A DNA stretch of 64,000 nt from an uncultured Eubacterium sp. (GTDB lineage Bacteria > Bacillota > Clostridia > Lachnospirales > Lachnospiraceae). Position 1 is the stretch's first letter. Each line of letters starts with the position of its first letter. The stretch is from assembly GCA_910577225.1 (NCBI GenBank), contig CAJTMV010000007.1, positions 65,147 through 129,146 of the forward strand. Direction: 5' to 3'. Positions 35,709-43,891 of the stretch are shown here, piece after piece. The notes below the pieces were generated by a model. It saw only the letters and a program-made list of their open reading frames with translations. It had not been told where the DNA came from and made no database searches. Position numbers and translations under genes: made by a program.

Positions 35709-37605
35709 AAGTGGAATGTCAGCATCAAAATGTGTGGCATATGCACGTGTCAGTACCGAGAATGAAGGACAGGCTGAAAGCTGTGCTAACCAGATAGCTT
35801 TGTGTCAAGAATATGCAGAACGTCATCCAGAGTACATTCTGGATGGGAAATATGTAGATGACGGGATTTCAGGCGCAACGAATAAAAGACCTCAGTTTAC
35901 TGCTATGATTGAGAGAATAAAGCAGGGTGATATTCGGTACATTATAGCGAAAAATGAGGACAGGCTGTGCCGTTCAACGGAGGTAGACGGTTATCTGATG
36001 AAAGTATGCAGGGAATACGATGTTAAAATTATTTTTCTGGAATCGAACAAGATATTTAATCCGTTTGATGGGCAGGACCTTACTGTGCATGGAATTATGG
36101 CTGTCATGGGGCAGCAGTATGTGTTCCATCAGTCACAGGTTGGAAAGATAGCCCATGAACAAAAGTGCAGAGCAAAACGGCTGAATGCTACAGATGTCCG
36201 GTATGGCTATTACTGGGATAAGGAACGGAAATGCATGGCAGTAAATGAACATGAAGCAGAAATGGTAAGGAAAATGTTTGAATGGTATGTGTATAACGGC
36301 TTAGGTGTGTCTGAAATAGCGAAGAAACTGGCAGAACACGGTGTATTTGGTGCAAGAAGCGGAAAAATGCTTACAGCCAATACCGTGTCTGCAAGGCTGG
36401 AAGATGAAGCGTACAAGGGAACCTTCTATATAAATAAGAAAGGCTCCATTTTGAATGTCGGGATGGATGCTAAGAAAAAGCGTTTTGACAGGCCGAAGGA
36501 AGAATGGGTTGCTGTAGAGGGGCCTGCAATTGTTTCCGAAGAATTATTTGAACTGGCGCAAAGGCTTAGAGAAGAACGCCGCCATGTTTATGATAAAACC
36601 GGGAAAGCGGATACACAGGCGCGTTTCAGGGGAACCCATTTGTTTTCAGGAAAAGTATTTTGTGGGGACTGCAAAACGCAGTTTCATTTCCGGTATGCAG
36701 ACAGGGCAAAGACAACCGGGGAATATAAAGATTATTTTTCAAAAAGCAGAAAAACGCTGGATGCTGTCTGCCACAATAAAAAATATAACAGAATTTATGA
36801 GCAAACATTAATTACATTATGCCGGTATGCTATTAACATATTTTTAAAAGAACATGAAGCATGTATAAATAATTTGAAGGCAGTAATAAGGGACTCCGGT
36901 TTGTCTTTATTTGCCGATGATAAACTATTGAAAGACTGCCAGATGCATCTTGAAAAAGTAGAAAGAGAACGTCAGAAGAATTTAGTTGCATGGCGTGATG
37001 CACCAGACGAATCCATGAAGCAGGCATATCTTGAAATGTATAAGTCAAATGATGAAGAAAAGAAAGAACTGGAAAAGAAAATCAGTGGACTTATTGAGCG
37101 CCGGAAAGATGCCGGTAATGTGGAACGGAAAATTGATGAAATCCATAGGCATATTGAGGATATGAAGCAGATAAATGAAATTGACAGGAGTGTTGTACAA
37201 AAGTTTATTGAGAAAATCATCATTGAAAAGAATGGGATAATAACGATTATTCTTAAATTTGGAGCTGCATATTCAGCTATACTGCCTGATAACAGGAAAG
37301 AAGAAATAGAAGATGTACTTTGTTTAGATAAAGTTTTTATTCTTTTTTTTGACGCTGATACCATTGCAAGTAAGTTACAAAAATACTGGTGGTGGAGAAG
37401 ATGTTCCGACAGGGCACGATGGCAGTATCAGCACCGGACATGCAAATTCCAGTACGGATATGTTAAAGCGTATCGAAACAATGGTATTGATGGGCATGGA
37501 TCTGCCGTTGTCAGCAATTCGTGGACAGATTGCTTCTGGTATTCAGATTCTCATTCATTTGGGACGACTCAGAGACTGCTCCAGAAAAGTATTAAATGTG
37601 GATGA
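35701..37605 (+). CDS. Large serine recombinase (integrase) running across attR into cpaF
   Basis: This integrase probably catalyses insertion and excision of the element. The N-terminal catalytic domain has CVAYARVSTENEG (nucleophile Ser18) and DGISGATNKRPQF. The recombinase domain follows (AVNEHEAEMVRKMFEWYV, VSEIAKKL), then a zinc-ribbon region (CGDC ... CHNKK near residues 320-365) and a coiled coil at about 420-510. ATG 35701 follows GAGGGAGG. Only codons up to 37416 (572) are from the element. The last 62 residues, starting RWQYQHRTCK, are read from cpaF in a wrong frame. In the circle the frame continues 50 codons into 18625-18777, for 622 residues. Confidence 0.88.
   Translation: MNKSGMSASKCVAYARVSTENEGQAESCANQIALCQEYAERHPEYILDGKYVDDGISGATNKRPQFTAMIERIKQGDIRYIIAKNEDRLCRSTEVDGYLMKVCREYDVKIIFLESNKIFNPFDGQDLTVHGIMAVMGQQYVFHQSQVGKIAHEQKCRAKRLNATDVRYGYYWDKERKCMAVNEHEAEMVRKMFEWYVYNGLGVSEIAKKLAEHGVFGARSGKMLTANTVSARLEDEAYKGTFYINKKGSILNVGMDAKKKRFDRPKEEWVAVEGPAIVSEELFELAQRLREERRHVYDKTGKADTQARFRGTHLFSGKVFCGDCKTQFHFRYADRAKTTGEYKDYFSKSRKTLDAVCHNKKYNRIYEQTLITLCRYAINIFLKEHEACINNLKAVIRDSGLSLFADDKLLKDCQMHLEKVERERQKNLVAWRDAPDESMKQAYLEMYKSNDEEKKELEKKISGLIERRKDAGNVERKIDEIHRHIEDMKQINEIDRSVVQKFIEKIIIEKNGIITIILKFGAAYSAILPDNRKEEIEDVLCLDKVFILFFDADTIASKLQKYWWWRRCSDRARWQYQHRTCKFQYGYVKAYRNNGIDGHGSAVVSNSWTDCFWYSDSHSFGTTQRLLQKSIKCG
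37400..37433 (+). other. attR, right junction of the integrative element
   Basis: The element half is AAGATGTTCCGACAGGG (37398-37414); the core GGGCA is 37412-37416, and cpaF resumes with CGATGGCAGTATCAGC. With the mirror-image half at attL it forms the rebuilt attP, whose dyad centre is the CA at 37415-37416. Confidence 0.85.
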
Positions 37606-37801
37606 AATAGATGGAATCAAAGACGGAGAGATCCGGCTGCATTCGATTTATCGATTTGTGGAAAGTAAACAGTCAGAACAAGATCAGGGGAAGGTAACCG
37701 GACGGTGGGAAAAAACAGGAAAATTGCTGGGGACAGGAAAGCTCAGAGAAGCAGGGATTTACGAAAGAAAGAAAAAAGAGGACACGAGCAAAATACAATA
37801 A
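37415..37801 (+). pseudogene. cpaF: 3' part of cpaF/tadA, separated from its 5' part by the element
   Basis: Resumes CpaF at His290 (CAC 37415-37417): HDGSISTGHANSSTDMLKR, then LETMVLMG-like ETMVLMGMDLPLSAIRGQIA and IQILIHLGRL, all standard in Tad ATPases, followed by a Lys/Glu-rich tail to TAA 37799-37801. The frame is open further left into the element (TTG 37349), so a fragment could be translated, but it lacks Walker A and B. 289 residues from the left plus these 128 make a 417-residue protein, a normal length for the family. Confidence 0.9.
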
Positions 37802-38535
37802 ATTATCAGGAGTATCTGTTTTCCTGGAAAGAACGTATACAGATGATTGTGCAATATCTTATCATCAGCGGAGGATTTGCCTATTTGTTTTATCGATCCT
37901 GGATAGTTTTTGTAGTATTTTGGACTGGCTATCCAATATATCGCGCCCGTAAGAAACGGCAGCTGATACATAAACGGCAGGATGTATTATGCCGCCAGTT
38001 CAAGGACAGCATTCAATGTGCAGCGTCTGCCATGGCAGCAGGATATTCGATAGAAAACGCATTTCGGGAAGCATATGCAGAAATGAAGATGCAATATAGT
38101 TCGGATGCGCTGATGACCGAAGAGCTTCGCTATATGAACAGCTGCTTGTCTCTCAATATTCCGTTGGAACAGCTTTTATATGATTTTGCAAAACGAAGCG
38201 GGCTCGAAGATGTGCAAAGTTTTTGCGAAGTATTTGTATTTGCAAAACGAAGCGGCGGAGATTTTATTCAGATTATCCACATGACAGCATCCAGAATATC
38301 GGAGAAACAGGAGTTAATGGAATCGATACAGACAGAAATTTCCGGAAAACGGATGGAGCAAAAACTGATGAATCTGATGCCATTGTTTATTTTAGTATAT
38401 GTTGACGTAAGTTTTCAAGGTTATCTGGATGGGATGTATCATAATCCGACAGGGATATTTGTTATGACGATTTGTCTGACTGCTTATCTGGGTGCGTATC
38501 TGTTATCCGAAAAAATTATGTCTATACGGATATGA
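37705..38535 (+). CDS. TadB-like inner membrane pilus assembly protein
   Basis: 276 residues with a GspF/TadB-type layout: two N-terminal membrane helices (VQYLIISGGFAYLFY, VFVVFWTGYPIY), a cytoplasmic T2SSF domain (RQFKDSIQCAASAMAAGYSIENAFREA ... FAKRSGGDFIQIIHM) and two C-terminal helices. It forms part of the Tad platform with TadC. GTG 37705 lies 10 bases after GGGGAAGG and overlaps the cpaF end by 97 bases; ATG 37843 is a shorter option. Its expression now depends on transcription through or out of the mobile element. Confidence 0.85.
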   Translation: MGKNRKIAGDRKAQRSRDLRKKEKRGHEQNTINYQEYLFSWKERIQMIVQYLIISGGFAYLFYRSWIVFVVFWTGYPIYRARKKRQLIHKRQDVLCRQFKDSIQCAASAMAAGYSIENAFREAYAEMKMQYSSDALMTEELRYMNSCLSLNIPLEQLLYDFAKRSGLEDVQSFCEVFVFAKRSGGDFIQIIHMTASRISEKQELMESIQTEISGKRMEQKLMNLMPLFILVYVDVSFQGYLDGMYHNPTGIFVMTICLTAYLGAYLLSEKIMSIRI

Positions 38536-38563
38536 CAAAAGAAGTACAGGGGGATGATGTAAT

Positions 38564-39865
38564 ATGACAGGTCAGATCGTATGTCTGGCAGTTACGATGG
38601 TAAGTCTGCTGAGTCTGCTTTGGTTTTACGCTAAGAATCAGCAAAAGAATAAGAAAGACGCGGCAAAAGTTGTGGCTTTAACAGGATTTTTAGGTTTGAT
38701 AATCTGCATATCGGAAAGTAAAGACCAAAGACTCATACAGGATGGAAAGCTATTACGGAATGAGGCAGGAGACGGTTCGGAAAGTCAGAAATTACAGCTG
38801 AACGCAGATGGCATTTTGAAGAATTATGATTATATGCTGGAAGTAGAAGCGCAAAGGCTGCAGGGAGAAGCGCTCGATCAGTTATTTGCGAATGCTGCAA
38901 AAGAGGCAGAAGAGCAATTTATAGGAGAAAATTTATCCCTGGACTGCATCGATCATGCTGTGCTGCTGCCAAAAAATCTGCAAAATGGTCAGATCCGGGC
39001 CAGATGGAGATTTGATCCGGAAAATATTATCGATACCGAAGGGGAATTGTGGGTAGAGGAGACATGCGAAGAAGGTATTCTTGTGATGGTATCGTTAACA
39101 ATGACTTATTTTGAGGAAGTAAGGGAACATTCGTTTGGATGTTTTGTATACCCAAAGAAACTAAGTCAGTCAGAGCGGCTGTTAGCAGATTTGCAGAGTT
39201 ATTTTGAGGAAGAACAGGAATTAAGTAAAAATCAGCATTTTTTAAGACTTCCGCTTAGAATTGGAAATGTGAGGCTGCACTGGTCGCAGAAAATAGAAAA
39301 TACGTATCAGTTTATTTTAACGCTTGGAATCGTTGCAGCAGTTGTCGTTTACCTGCAGGAAGGAGTGAAAGAACAAAGAAAAGAACAGGAACGAAAAGAA
39401 CAGTTGTTAAGACAATATCCGGATATGGTAAGTAAAATGTCCCTGCTGCTTGGAGCAGGAATGACTTTAAGCGGAGCGTGGGAAAGGATTGTTTTAAATT
39501 ATCAGCACAGGCTGGAACATCATCAGTCACAGTCTGAAGAGGTTTATGAACAGATGCTGCTGGCATATCGGGAAATGCAGGACGGCGTTGGCGAACTGAG
39601 AGTGTATGAGCAGTTTGGTGAGCGCTGCGGAACGCCGCAATATCGAAAACTGTCCATGCTGATCATACAAAATTTAAGAAAAGGGTCAGCGGGATTGAGA
39701 CAGAGTCTGGAAAAAGAGGTAGCAGATGCATTTTCACTTCGTAAAAATCTTGCGAAAAGAGCAGGAGAAGAGGCGGGTACGAAAATTTTATTACCGATGA
39801 TGTTCATGTTATGTATTGTAATGGTCATTATTTTGGTACCCGCATTTTTAACGTTTCAAATGTAA
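38564..39865 (+). CDS. TadC-like inner membrane pilus assembly protein
   Basis: 433 residues. It opens with two hydrophobic segments and a long soluble insert (about 45-245), then a TadC/GspF C-terminal half: a membrane helix near 250, KMSLLLGAGMTLSGAWERIV, a cytoplasmic domain with KNLAKRAGEEAGTKILLP, and a final helix MFMLCIVMVIILVPAFL. The long insert is larger than in Gram-negative TadC and is typical of clostridial versions. ATG 38564 follows GGGGGATGA. It pairs with TadB in the secretion platform. Confidence 0.82.
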   Translation: MTGQIVCLAVTMVSLLSLLWFYAKNQQKNKKDAAKVVALTGFLGLIICISESKDQRLIQDGKLLRNEAGDGSESQKLQLNADGILKNYDYMLEVEAQRLQGEALDQLFANAAKEAEEQFIGENLSLDCIDHAVLLPKNLQNGQIRARWRFDPENIIDTEGELWVEETCEEGILVMVSLTMTYFEEVREHSFGCFVYPKKLSQSERLLADLQSYFEEEQELSKNQHFLRLPLRIGNVRLHWSQKIENTYQFILTLGIVAAVVVYLQEGVKEQRKEQERKEQLLRQYPDMVSKMSLLLGAGMTLSGAWERIVLNYQHRLEHHQSQSEEVYEQMLLAYREMQDGVGELRVYEQFGERCGTPQYRKLSMLIIQNLRKGSAGLRQSLEKEVADAFSLRKNLAKRAGEEAGTKILLPMMFMLCIVMVIILVPAFLTFQM

Positions 39866-39924
39866 ACGGATACAATCGCATTTACTCAAAAATTATACGG
39901 ATAAAAAGAAAGGAAGGTAATTAT

Positions 39925-40104
39925 ATGAATCATTTTATACAATTTTTAGAGGAAGAAGATGGAATTGGAGTCGTAGAACTGATATTGATACTGGTTGTAC
40001 TGATTGGTCTGGTTCTGATTTTTAAAGACAGCCTGCGTAAATTGGTGAAAGAGATTTTTGATACGATTACAAAAGGTGCGACAGATGTATCTACGACGGA
40101 CTAA
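39925..40104 (+). CDS. Flp-type pilin subunit
   Basis: A 59-residue pilin precursor: short polar leader with acidic residues (MNHFIQFLEEEDG), prepilin-type IGVVELILILVVLIGLVLIF hydrophobic segment with Glu at the conserved fifth position after the cleavage site, and a basic/polar tail. The Tad system would cleave near Gly13-Ile14 or Ile14-Gly15 and assemble it into the pilus. ATG 39925 follows AAAGGAAGG; a longer frame from 39811 overlaps tadC and lacks a ribosome site. It is likely the main pilus subunit. Confidence 0.85.
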   Translation: MNHFIQFLEEEDGIGVVELILILVVLIGLVLIFKDSLRKLVKEIFDTITKGATDVSTTD

Positions 40105-40110
40105 AACGAC

Positions 40111-41652
40111 ATGAAGAGCAGGAAAACAGGCAGCATTACGATATATATGAGCCTGCTGCTGATGGTCGTAGCATCTTTACTGTTTACACTTCTGGAAGTA
40201 TCCAGGTACCTGGCGCTTGAGATGACTGCAGTTATTAACAGTCAGAGCGTGACAGAATCTATGTTTGCAGAATATCATATTCCTGCATATCAGAATTATC
40301 ATTTGTTTTTGATGGATAGCAGCTATGGCAGCGGACAACTGTTATTGTCAAAGGTAAATCAAAAAATGCAGGAATTAGGACAGGAAAATTTGAATCCTGC
40401 TGTGATTGGATTGGGCAGATATCATAATTTTTTGCAGATGGATGTGACAGACAGTAGCGTTGTACAGTATGAGCTGGCAACAGATCAGCATGCCGAACCT
40501 CTGCTGCGGCAGATTTCAAAATTGATGAAAAAAGAAATAGCGGCTGATCTTGCAGAAGCAGCGTACCAAAAGATAACGAATGTACAGGAAACAGGCGAGC
40601 AGGGGAAGAAAGCAGATCGATATCTGGACGGAGCGATCGATACGATTGGACAGGCCAAAGAAGAAAAGGAAAGAGAAAATCAGCAGCAGTTTCAAATGAG
40701 ATCTTTCCGTACAGGTACCGATGAATCTGCTGGAAGTGAAGAGGATATTGAAAATCCAATGGATCCGATCAAACAGGCAAAAAATTCTCCTTTGCTGGCG
40801 CAGATACTCTCAAAAGATACCAAAATTTCAGCAAAAGCTATTTCAAAACAGGATGCTGTTGAGAAACGTGAGTTAAATGTAGGGAATTTTCAGGGAGAAT
40901 CAGTTTCTGTAGTATCGGATAAGATTATGATTCTGCAGTATCTAAAAAAATATATGTCAAATTACAAACAACAGAGAAATATCCCTCATGCATTAAATTA
41001 TGAGCAGGAATATCTGTTGTTTGGCAAATCATCAGATGAAGAAAATCTGAAAAAAATGGCATCCCGACTGCTGCTTGTACGTGAAGGCATCAATTTTGCA
41101 TATTTAATGACGGACCATGCAAAATGCGAAGAAGCCTTTGCCGCTGCTACAGCAATCGCGGCAGCGGCAGGCATTCCGGCAGCCGTAAAAGCAATACAAA
41201 TGGGTATTCTTGCTTCGTGGGCATATGCGGAGAGTATTGCAGAAATGAGAACATTGTTTGAAGGCGGAATGGCTGCATCTGTAAAAACATCAGAAAACTG
41301 GACAGTCAGCCTTGCAGAAGCAGCGCTGGTTCCATTTCAGACTTCTGTAAAATCAAAAGAAGTACAAAAAGGATTGGATTATGAAGATTATTTACAGGCG
41401 TTTTTGGCAATAGAAAGTCTTAAAAAGATAGGAGAACGTCTGGCAAATTTACTGGAAAAAAATTTTCGATTGTATACCGGATATGATCAGATAAAGATGG
41501 ATCATATGATCACAGCAATGGAAACAAGTCACCGGTATCAGGCGCGGCAGGTATTTCTGACATTTGTAACGATTGCCCGTTTATCTAAAAAGGGCTATCA
41601 ATATGAAACATTGTATCGATTTTCATATACGCCAGAGAAAGATTCTGAATAA
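40111..41652 (+). CDS. DUF5702-like Tad locus protein (pseudopilin-like)
   Basis: A 513-residue protein with an N-terminal type III-signal-like segment (GSITIYMSLLLMVVASLLFTLLEVSRY) followed by a large, probably extracytoplasmic part and a C-terminal section with an Ala-rich helix (AAAGIPAAVKAIQMGI). This layout is typical of DUF5702 proteins of clostridial Tad loci, likely minor pilins or pilus-base proteins. It starts 6 bases after the Flp gene stop, so they are co-translated. Confidence 0.75.
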   Translation: MKSRKTGSITIYMSLLLMVVASLLFTLLEVSRYLALEMTAVINSQSVTESMFAEYHIPAYQNYHLFLMDSSYGSGQLLLSKVNQKMQELGQENLNPAVIGLGRYHNFLQMDVTDSSVVQYELATDQHAEPLLRQISKLMKKEIAADLAEAAYQKITNVQETGEQGKKADRYLDGAIDTIGQAKEEKERENQQQFQMRSFRTGTDESAGSEEDIENPMDPIKQAKNSPLLAQILSKDTKISAKAISKQDAVEKRELNVGNFQGESVSVVSDKIMILQYLKKYMSNYKQQRNIPHALNYEQEYLLFGKSSDEENLKKMASRLLLVREGINFAYLMTDHAKCEEAFAAATAIAAAAGIPAAVKAIQMGILASWAYAESIAEMRTLFEGGMAASVKTSENWTVSLAEAALVPFQTSVKSKEVQKGLDYEDYLQAFLAIESLKKIGERLANLLEKNFRLYTGYDQIKMDHMITAMETSHRYQARQVFLTFVTIARLSKKGYQYETLYRFSYTPEKDSE

Positions 41653-41762
41653 TAGTGTGTATGTAAATGAATAAAGGCAGAAAGGTTTATGAAAAGAAGA
41701 AAAGTAAGAGTTCACAAACAGAAAAAACAATAAACAGATATTAGAAAGGCAGGTGTATCAGG

Positions 41763-42713
41763 GTGTCCCTCAGTTGTAAGAATGACAGGAAGATTCGTAA
41801 AGACAAAATAAAATCTCTCTCAGACAGGATAAACAGTTATGTGCTTATAATACAGTCACTGCAAATAAACAGGGGGACAGCCCGATACACCTGCATAAAA
41901 ACGGTGCTTACAATAGAAGCAGCTGTCGTACTGCCGTTTTTCGTTTGTTTTCTTGTATTCATTCTATATTTTTTCCGTATTTTACAGGTGCAGGCAGGGG
42001 TATCGCAGGCGCTGCAATATACAGGCAGACAGATAGCGGCAGAATACAATGTACAGACTGCAGAAATAAAAGAAGACGATAGAGAAGAAAAAGATCATGG
42101 ATCACTGGTGACCGATAAAGATAAAAAACATGGGAAAACAGATCTGGCTGCGTTATTAAGAGCAAGATTGTTATTTGAAAAGCAGCTCAACAAGCTGAAT
42201 TGCCCGGTAAATTATATTACCAATGGTACAGCAGGAATCAGTTTTTTACAGTCTGATTTTTCTCAAAATTATGTAGAATTAAAAGTAGTCTATCTTATGA
42301 AGCTGCCAGTGGCATTATTGGGAACTATTCGGTATCGTATTGTTCAGGAAGCAAAGTGTAGAAAATGGACAGGTTATGAACCTGGACAAGATACACATGA
42401 GGATGATTCCTGGCTTTATTATACGGAACATGGTAAGGTATATCATGCCAGCAGGTCTTGTACATATCTGGATCTATCTATTCGTGGAGTGACTTCGAAA
42501 CAGGTGACCGGCATCAGAAATGAAAACGGCGGAAAATATCATAAATGCGAGCGGTGTGGAGACAAAATATCTGATCCTTCCATGGTATATATTACAGATT
42601 ACGGAGAGCGTTATCACAGCAGCCTCACCTGCAGTGGCTTGAAACGAAGTATTTATATGATTCGAAGGACAAAAGCTACAGCAAAGAAAATGTGCAGTAA
42701 ATGCGGAATCTGA
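41763..42713 (+). CDS. TadE-like pseudopilin with a duplicated Cys/His C-terminal motif
   Basis: A 316-residue protein. The prepilin-type segment TIEAAVVLPFFVCFLVFILYFF is at about residues 50-72. The C-terminal part has two copies of a roughly 45-residue unit: YYTEHGKVYHASRSCTYL ... KCERCG, and YITDYGERYHSSLTCSGL ... CSKCG. Each unit carries H-x3-C and C-x2-C, suggesting two zinc or disulfide knuckles exposed at the pilus surface. GTG 41763 is a tentative start, as the leader would be long. It may be a minor pilin with an adhesive or capping tip. Confidence 0.7.
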   Translation: MSLSCKNDRKIRKDKIKSLSDRINSYVLIIQSLQINRGTARYTCIKTVLTIEAAVVLPFFVCFLVFILYFFRILQVQAGVSQALQYTGRQIAAEYNVQTAEIKEDDREEKDHGSLVTDKDKKHGKTDLAALLRARLLFEKQLNKLNCPVNYITNGTAGISFLQSDFSQNYVELKVVYLMKLPVALLGTIRYRIVQEAKCRKWTGYEPGQDTHEDDSWLYYTEHGKVYHASRSCTYLDLSIRGVTSKQVTGIRNENGGKYHKCERCGDKISDPSMVYITDYGERYHSSLTCSGLKRSIYMIRRTKATAKKMCSKCGI

Positions 42714-42817
42714 TATAAGCTGACAGGTTAAAGAAACTAATTTACGTAAAGCATCTGGTTTACATAAACAATATGTTGCGGGTAGAAGATAAGGCAAGAG
42801 TCAGAAAGGGGGAACAT

Positions 42818-43243
42818 ATGATTGGATATGTATCGGTATTGGCAGTTCTGGGCATTTGCAGTTATGAGGATATAAAAAACAGAAGTGTACATACAGGGTT
42901 ACTGCTGCTATTTACCATAGAGGGAATATTACTTTGGGTATTTGCAGAGAAGCATCCTGTTGTTGAGATTGTGCAGGCAATACTGCCAGGATTGTCGGTA
43001 TTATTAGCTGCTTTTATTACAAAAGGAAGTATTGGAGAAGGAGATGGAGTAATCCTTTTAATCATAGGACTTTTGCTGGGAGGAGCCTGTGCATTAAGAA
43101 TTTTTATGTATGCATTATTTTTTTGTGCCTGTTATGCAATATTTTTATTAATTATCAGGAAAAAGAACAGAAAATATGAAATTGCTTTTGTGCCGTTTAT
43201 GCTTTTGGCTTATATCGGAGAAGTAGCACTACAAAATTTATAA
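42818..43243 (+). CDS. Prepilin peptidase (TadV/CpaA-like), second of two
   Basis: A 141-residue membrane aspartyl peptidase with ICSYEDIKNRSV (first Asp) and GEGDGVI (GxGD, second Asp) and about five membrane helices. ATG 42818 follows AAAGGGGG. Having two such enzymes in one Tad operon may reflect different substrates (Flp pilin versus TadE-like proteins). It precedes the micro-ORF array. Confidence 0.85.
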   Translation: MIGYVSVLAVLGICSYEDIKNRSVHTGLLLLFTIEGILLWVFAEKHPVVEIVQAILPGLSVLLAAFITKGSIGEGDGVILLIIGLLLGGACALRIFMYALFFCACYAIFLLIIRKKNRKYEIAFVPFMLLAYIGEVALQNL

Positions 43244-43251
43244 GACTGCAT

Positions 43252-43637
43252 ATGGGCAAATACATAGAATTCATCAAGGTGAAAGAGATAAACAGCAGAG
43301 AAAACTGATAGGAATGGATGTAGATGAATAAATATAATTGTGTCACGGTAAAAGAAACAATGGAGTTGCAAACTGATAGAGATGAATATACAGGATTGCA
43401 TCACAGTGAAAGAGATAAATAGTAAAACAAACTGATAGGAATGAATGCAGATGAATATGCAGAATGGGATCACAGTGAAAGAGATAAATAATAAAGCAAA
43501 CTGATAGGGATGAATATACAGGATTGCATCACAGTGAAAGAGATAAATAGTAAAGCAAACTGATAGGAATGAATAAATATAATTGTATCACGGTAAAAGA
43601 AACAAATAGAATTGCAAACTGATAGGGATGAATGTAG
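43252..43637 (+). repeat. Tandem array of six micro-ORFs copied from the 5' end of the downstream TadE-like gene
   Basis: Units start at ATG 43252, 43324, 43382, 43451, 43510 and 43569, with spacings of 58-59 or 69-72 bases. Five encode 17-18 residue peptides such as MNIQDCITVKEINSKAN and MNKYNCITVKETNRIAN, each ending in TGA; in all but the last row TGATAG leads into the next start. The second unit has lost a base and reads on for 32 codons. The real gene at 43638 begins MSKHNCFKVREIGKM, so the array is a run of degenerate, stop-ended copies of that start. They may be translated small peptides. Confidence 0.8.
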
Positions 43638-43874
43638 ATGAGTAAACATAATTGTTTCAAAGTAAGAGAGATTGGAAAGATGAAAGCGAGTCTGACAGTT
43701 GAGGCATCTGTTTTGATTCCATTTACTTTATTTATAATTGTTGGAGGAATCAATCTGGGTTATGATTTATTTCGACAGGCGAGAAGTGCTTCAGAGATAC
43801 ATCAGGAATTAGACGAATTGAATCCGGTCGGGATAGTGCGAAAAAATACAATGATCCAGGAATTTGGAAAATAA
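43638..43874 (+). CDS. Short TadE-like pilin
   Basis: 78 residues: leader MSKHNCFKVREIGKMKA, then the prepilin segment SLTVEASVLIPFTLFIIVGGINLGYDLF with Glu at the conserved place, and a short helical tail. It is a minimal TadE-like or Flp-like pseudopilin and should be cleaved by one of the two prepilin peptidases. It directly follows an array of copies of its own 5' end. The next gene starts 17 bases later. Confidence 0.75.
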   Translation: MSKHNCFKVREIGKMKASLTVEASVLIPFTLFIIVGGINLGYDLFRQARSASEIHQELDELNPVGIVRKNTMIQEFGK

Positions 43875-43891
43875 CGAGAGGAGGATATACA

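Larger units (their letters stand above)
18620..37416 (+). mobile_element. 18.8 kb integrative element inserted in cpaF
   Basis: The boundaries come from the broken CpaF frame: left and right fragments share only GGGCA, and deleting one core plus the element restores Thr-Gly-His-Asp-Gly in frame. A large serine recombinase ends at the right boundary. Cargo, in order: RadC-like, small serine recombinase, 19-residue peptide, unknown protein, XRE regulator (minus strand), AAA+/pseudo-M48 cluster, DUF5688-like, Cys-rich protein, ArdC-like, YqaJ exonuclease, annealing-like protein, unknown genes, probable origin and Rep, pseudo-resolvase, integrase. No capsid, terminase, relaxase or type IV secretion gene was recognised, so it may be an integrative replicon that depends on a helper for transfer. 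Confidence 0.92.

Noticed and set aside
18620..37416. Interpretation of the insert as a prophage
   Set aside because: No terminase, portal, capsid, tail, holin or lysin gene is present, although YqaJ and an annealing-like protein are phage-type.
18620..37416. Interpretation of the insert as an ICE
   Set aside because: No VirB4/VirD4-like ATPase, coupling protein or clear relaxase was found; the Rep-like protein may at most allow mobilisation by a helper.
43252..43637. Regular repeats resembling a CRISPR array
   Set aside because: The whole 58-72 base unit is conserved and there are no unique spacers, no palindromic repeat and no cas genes. The units align with the start of the following gene.
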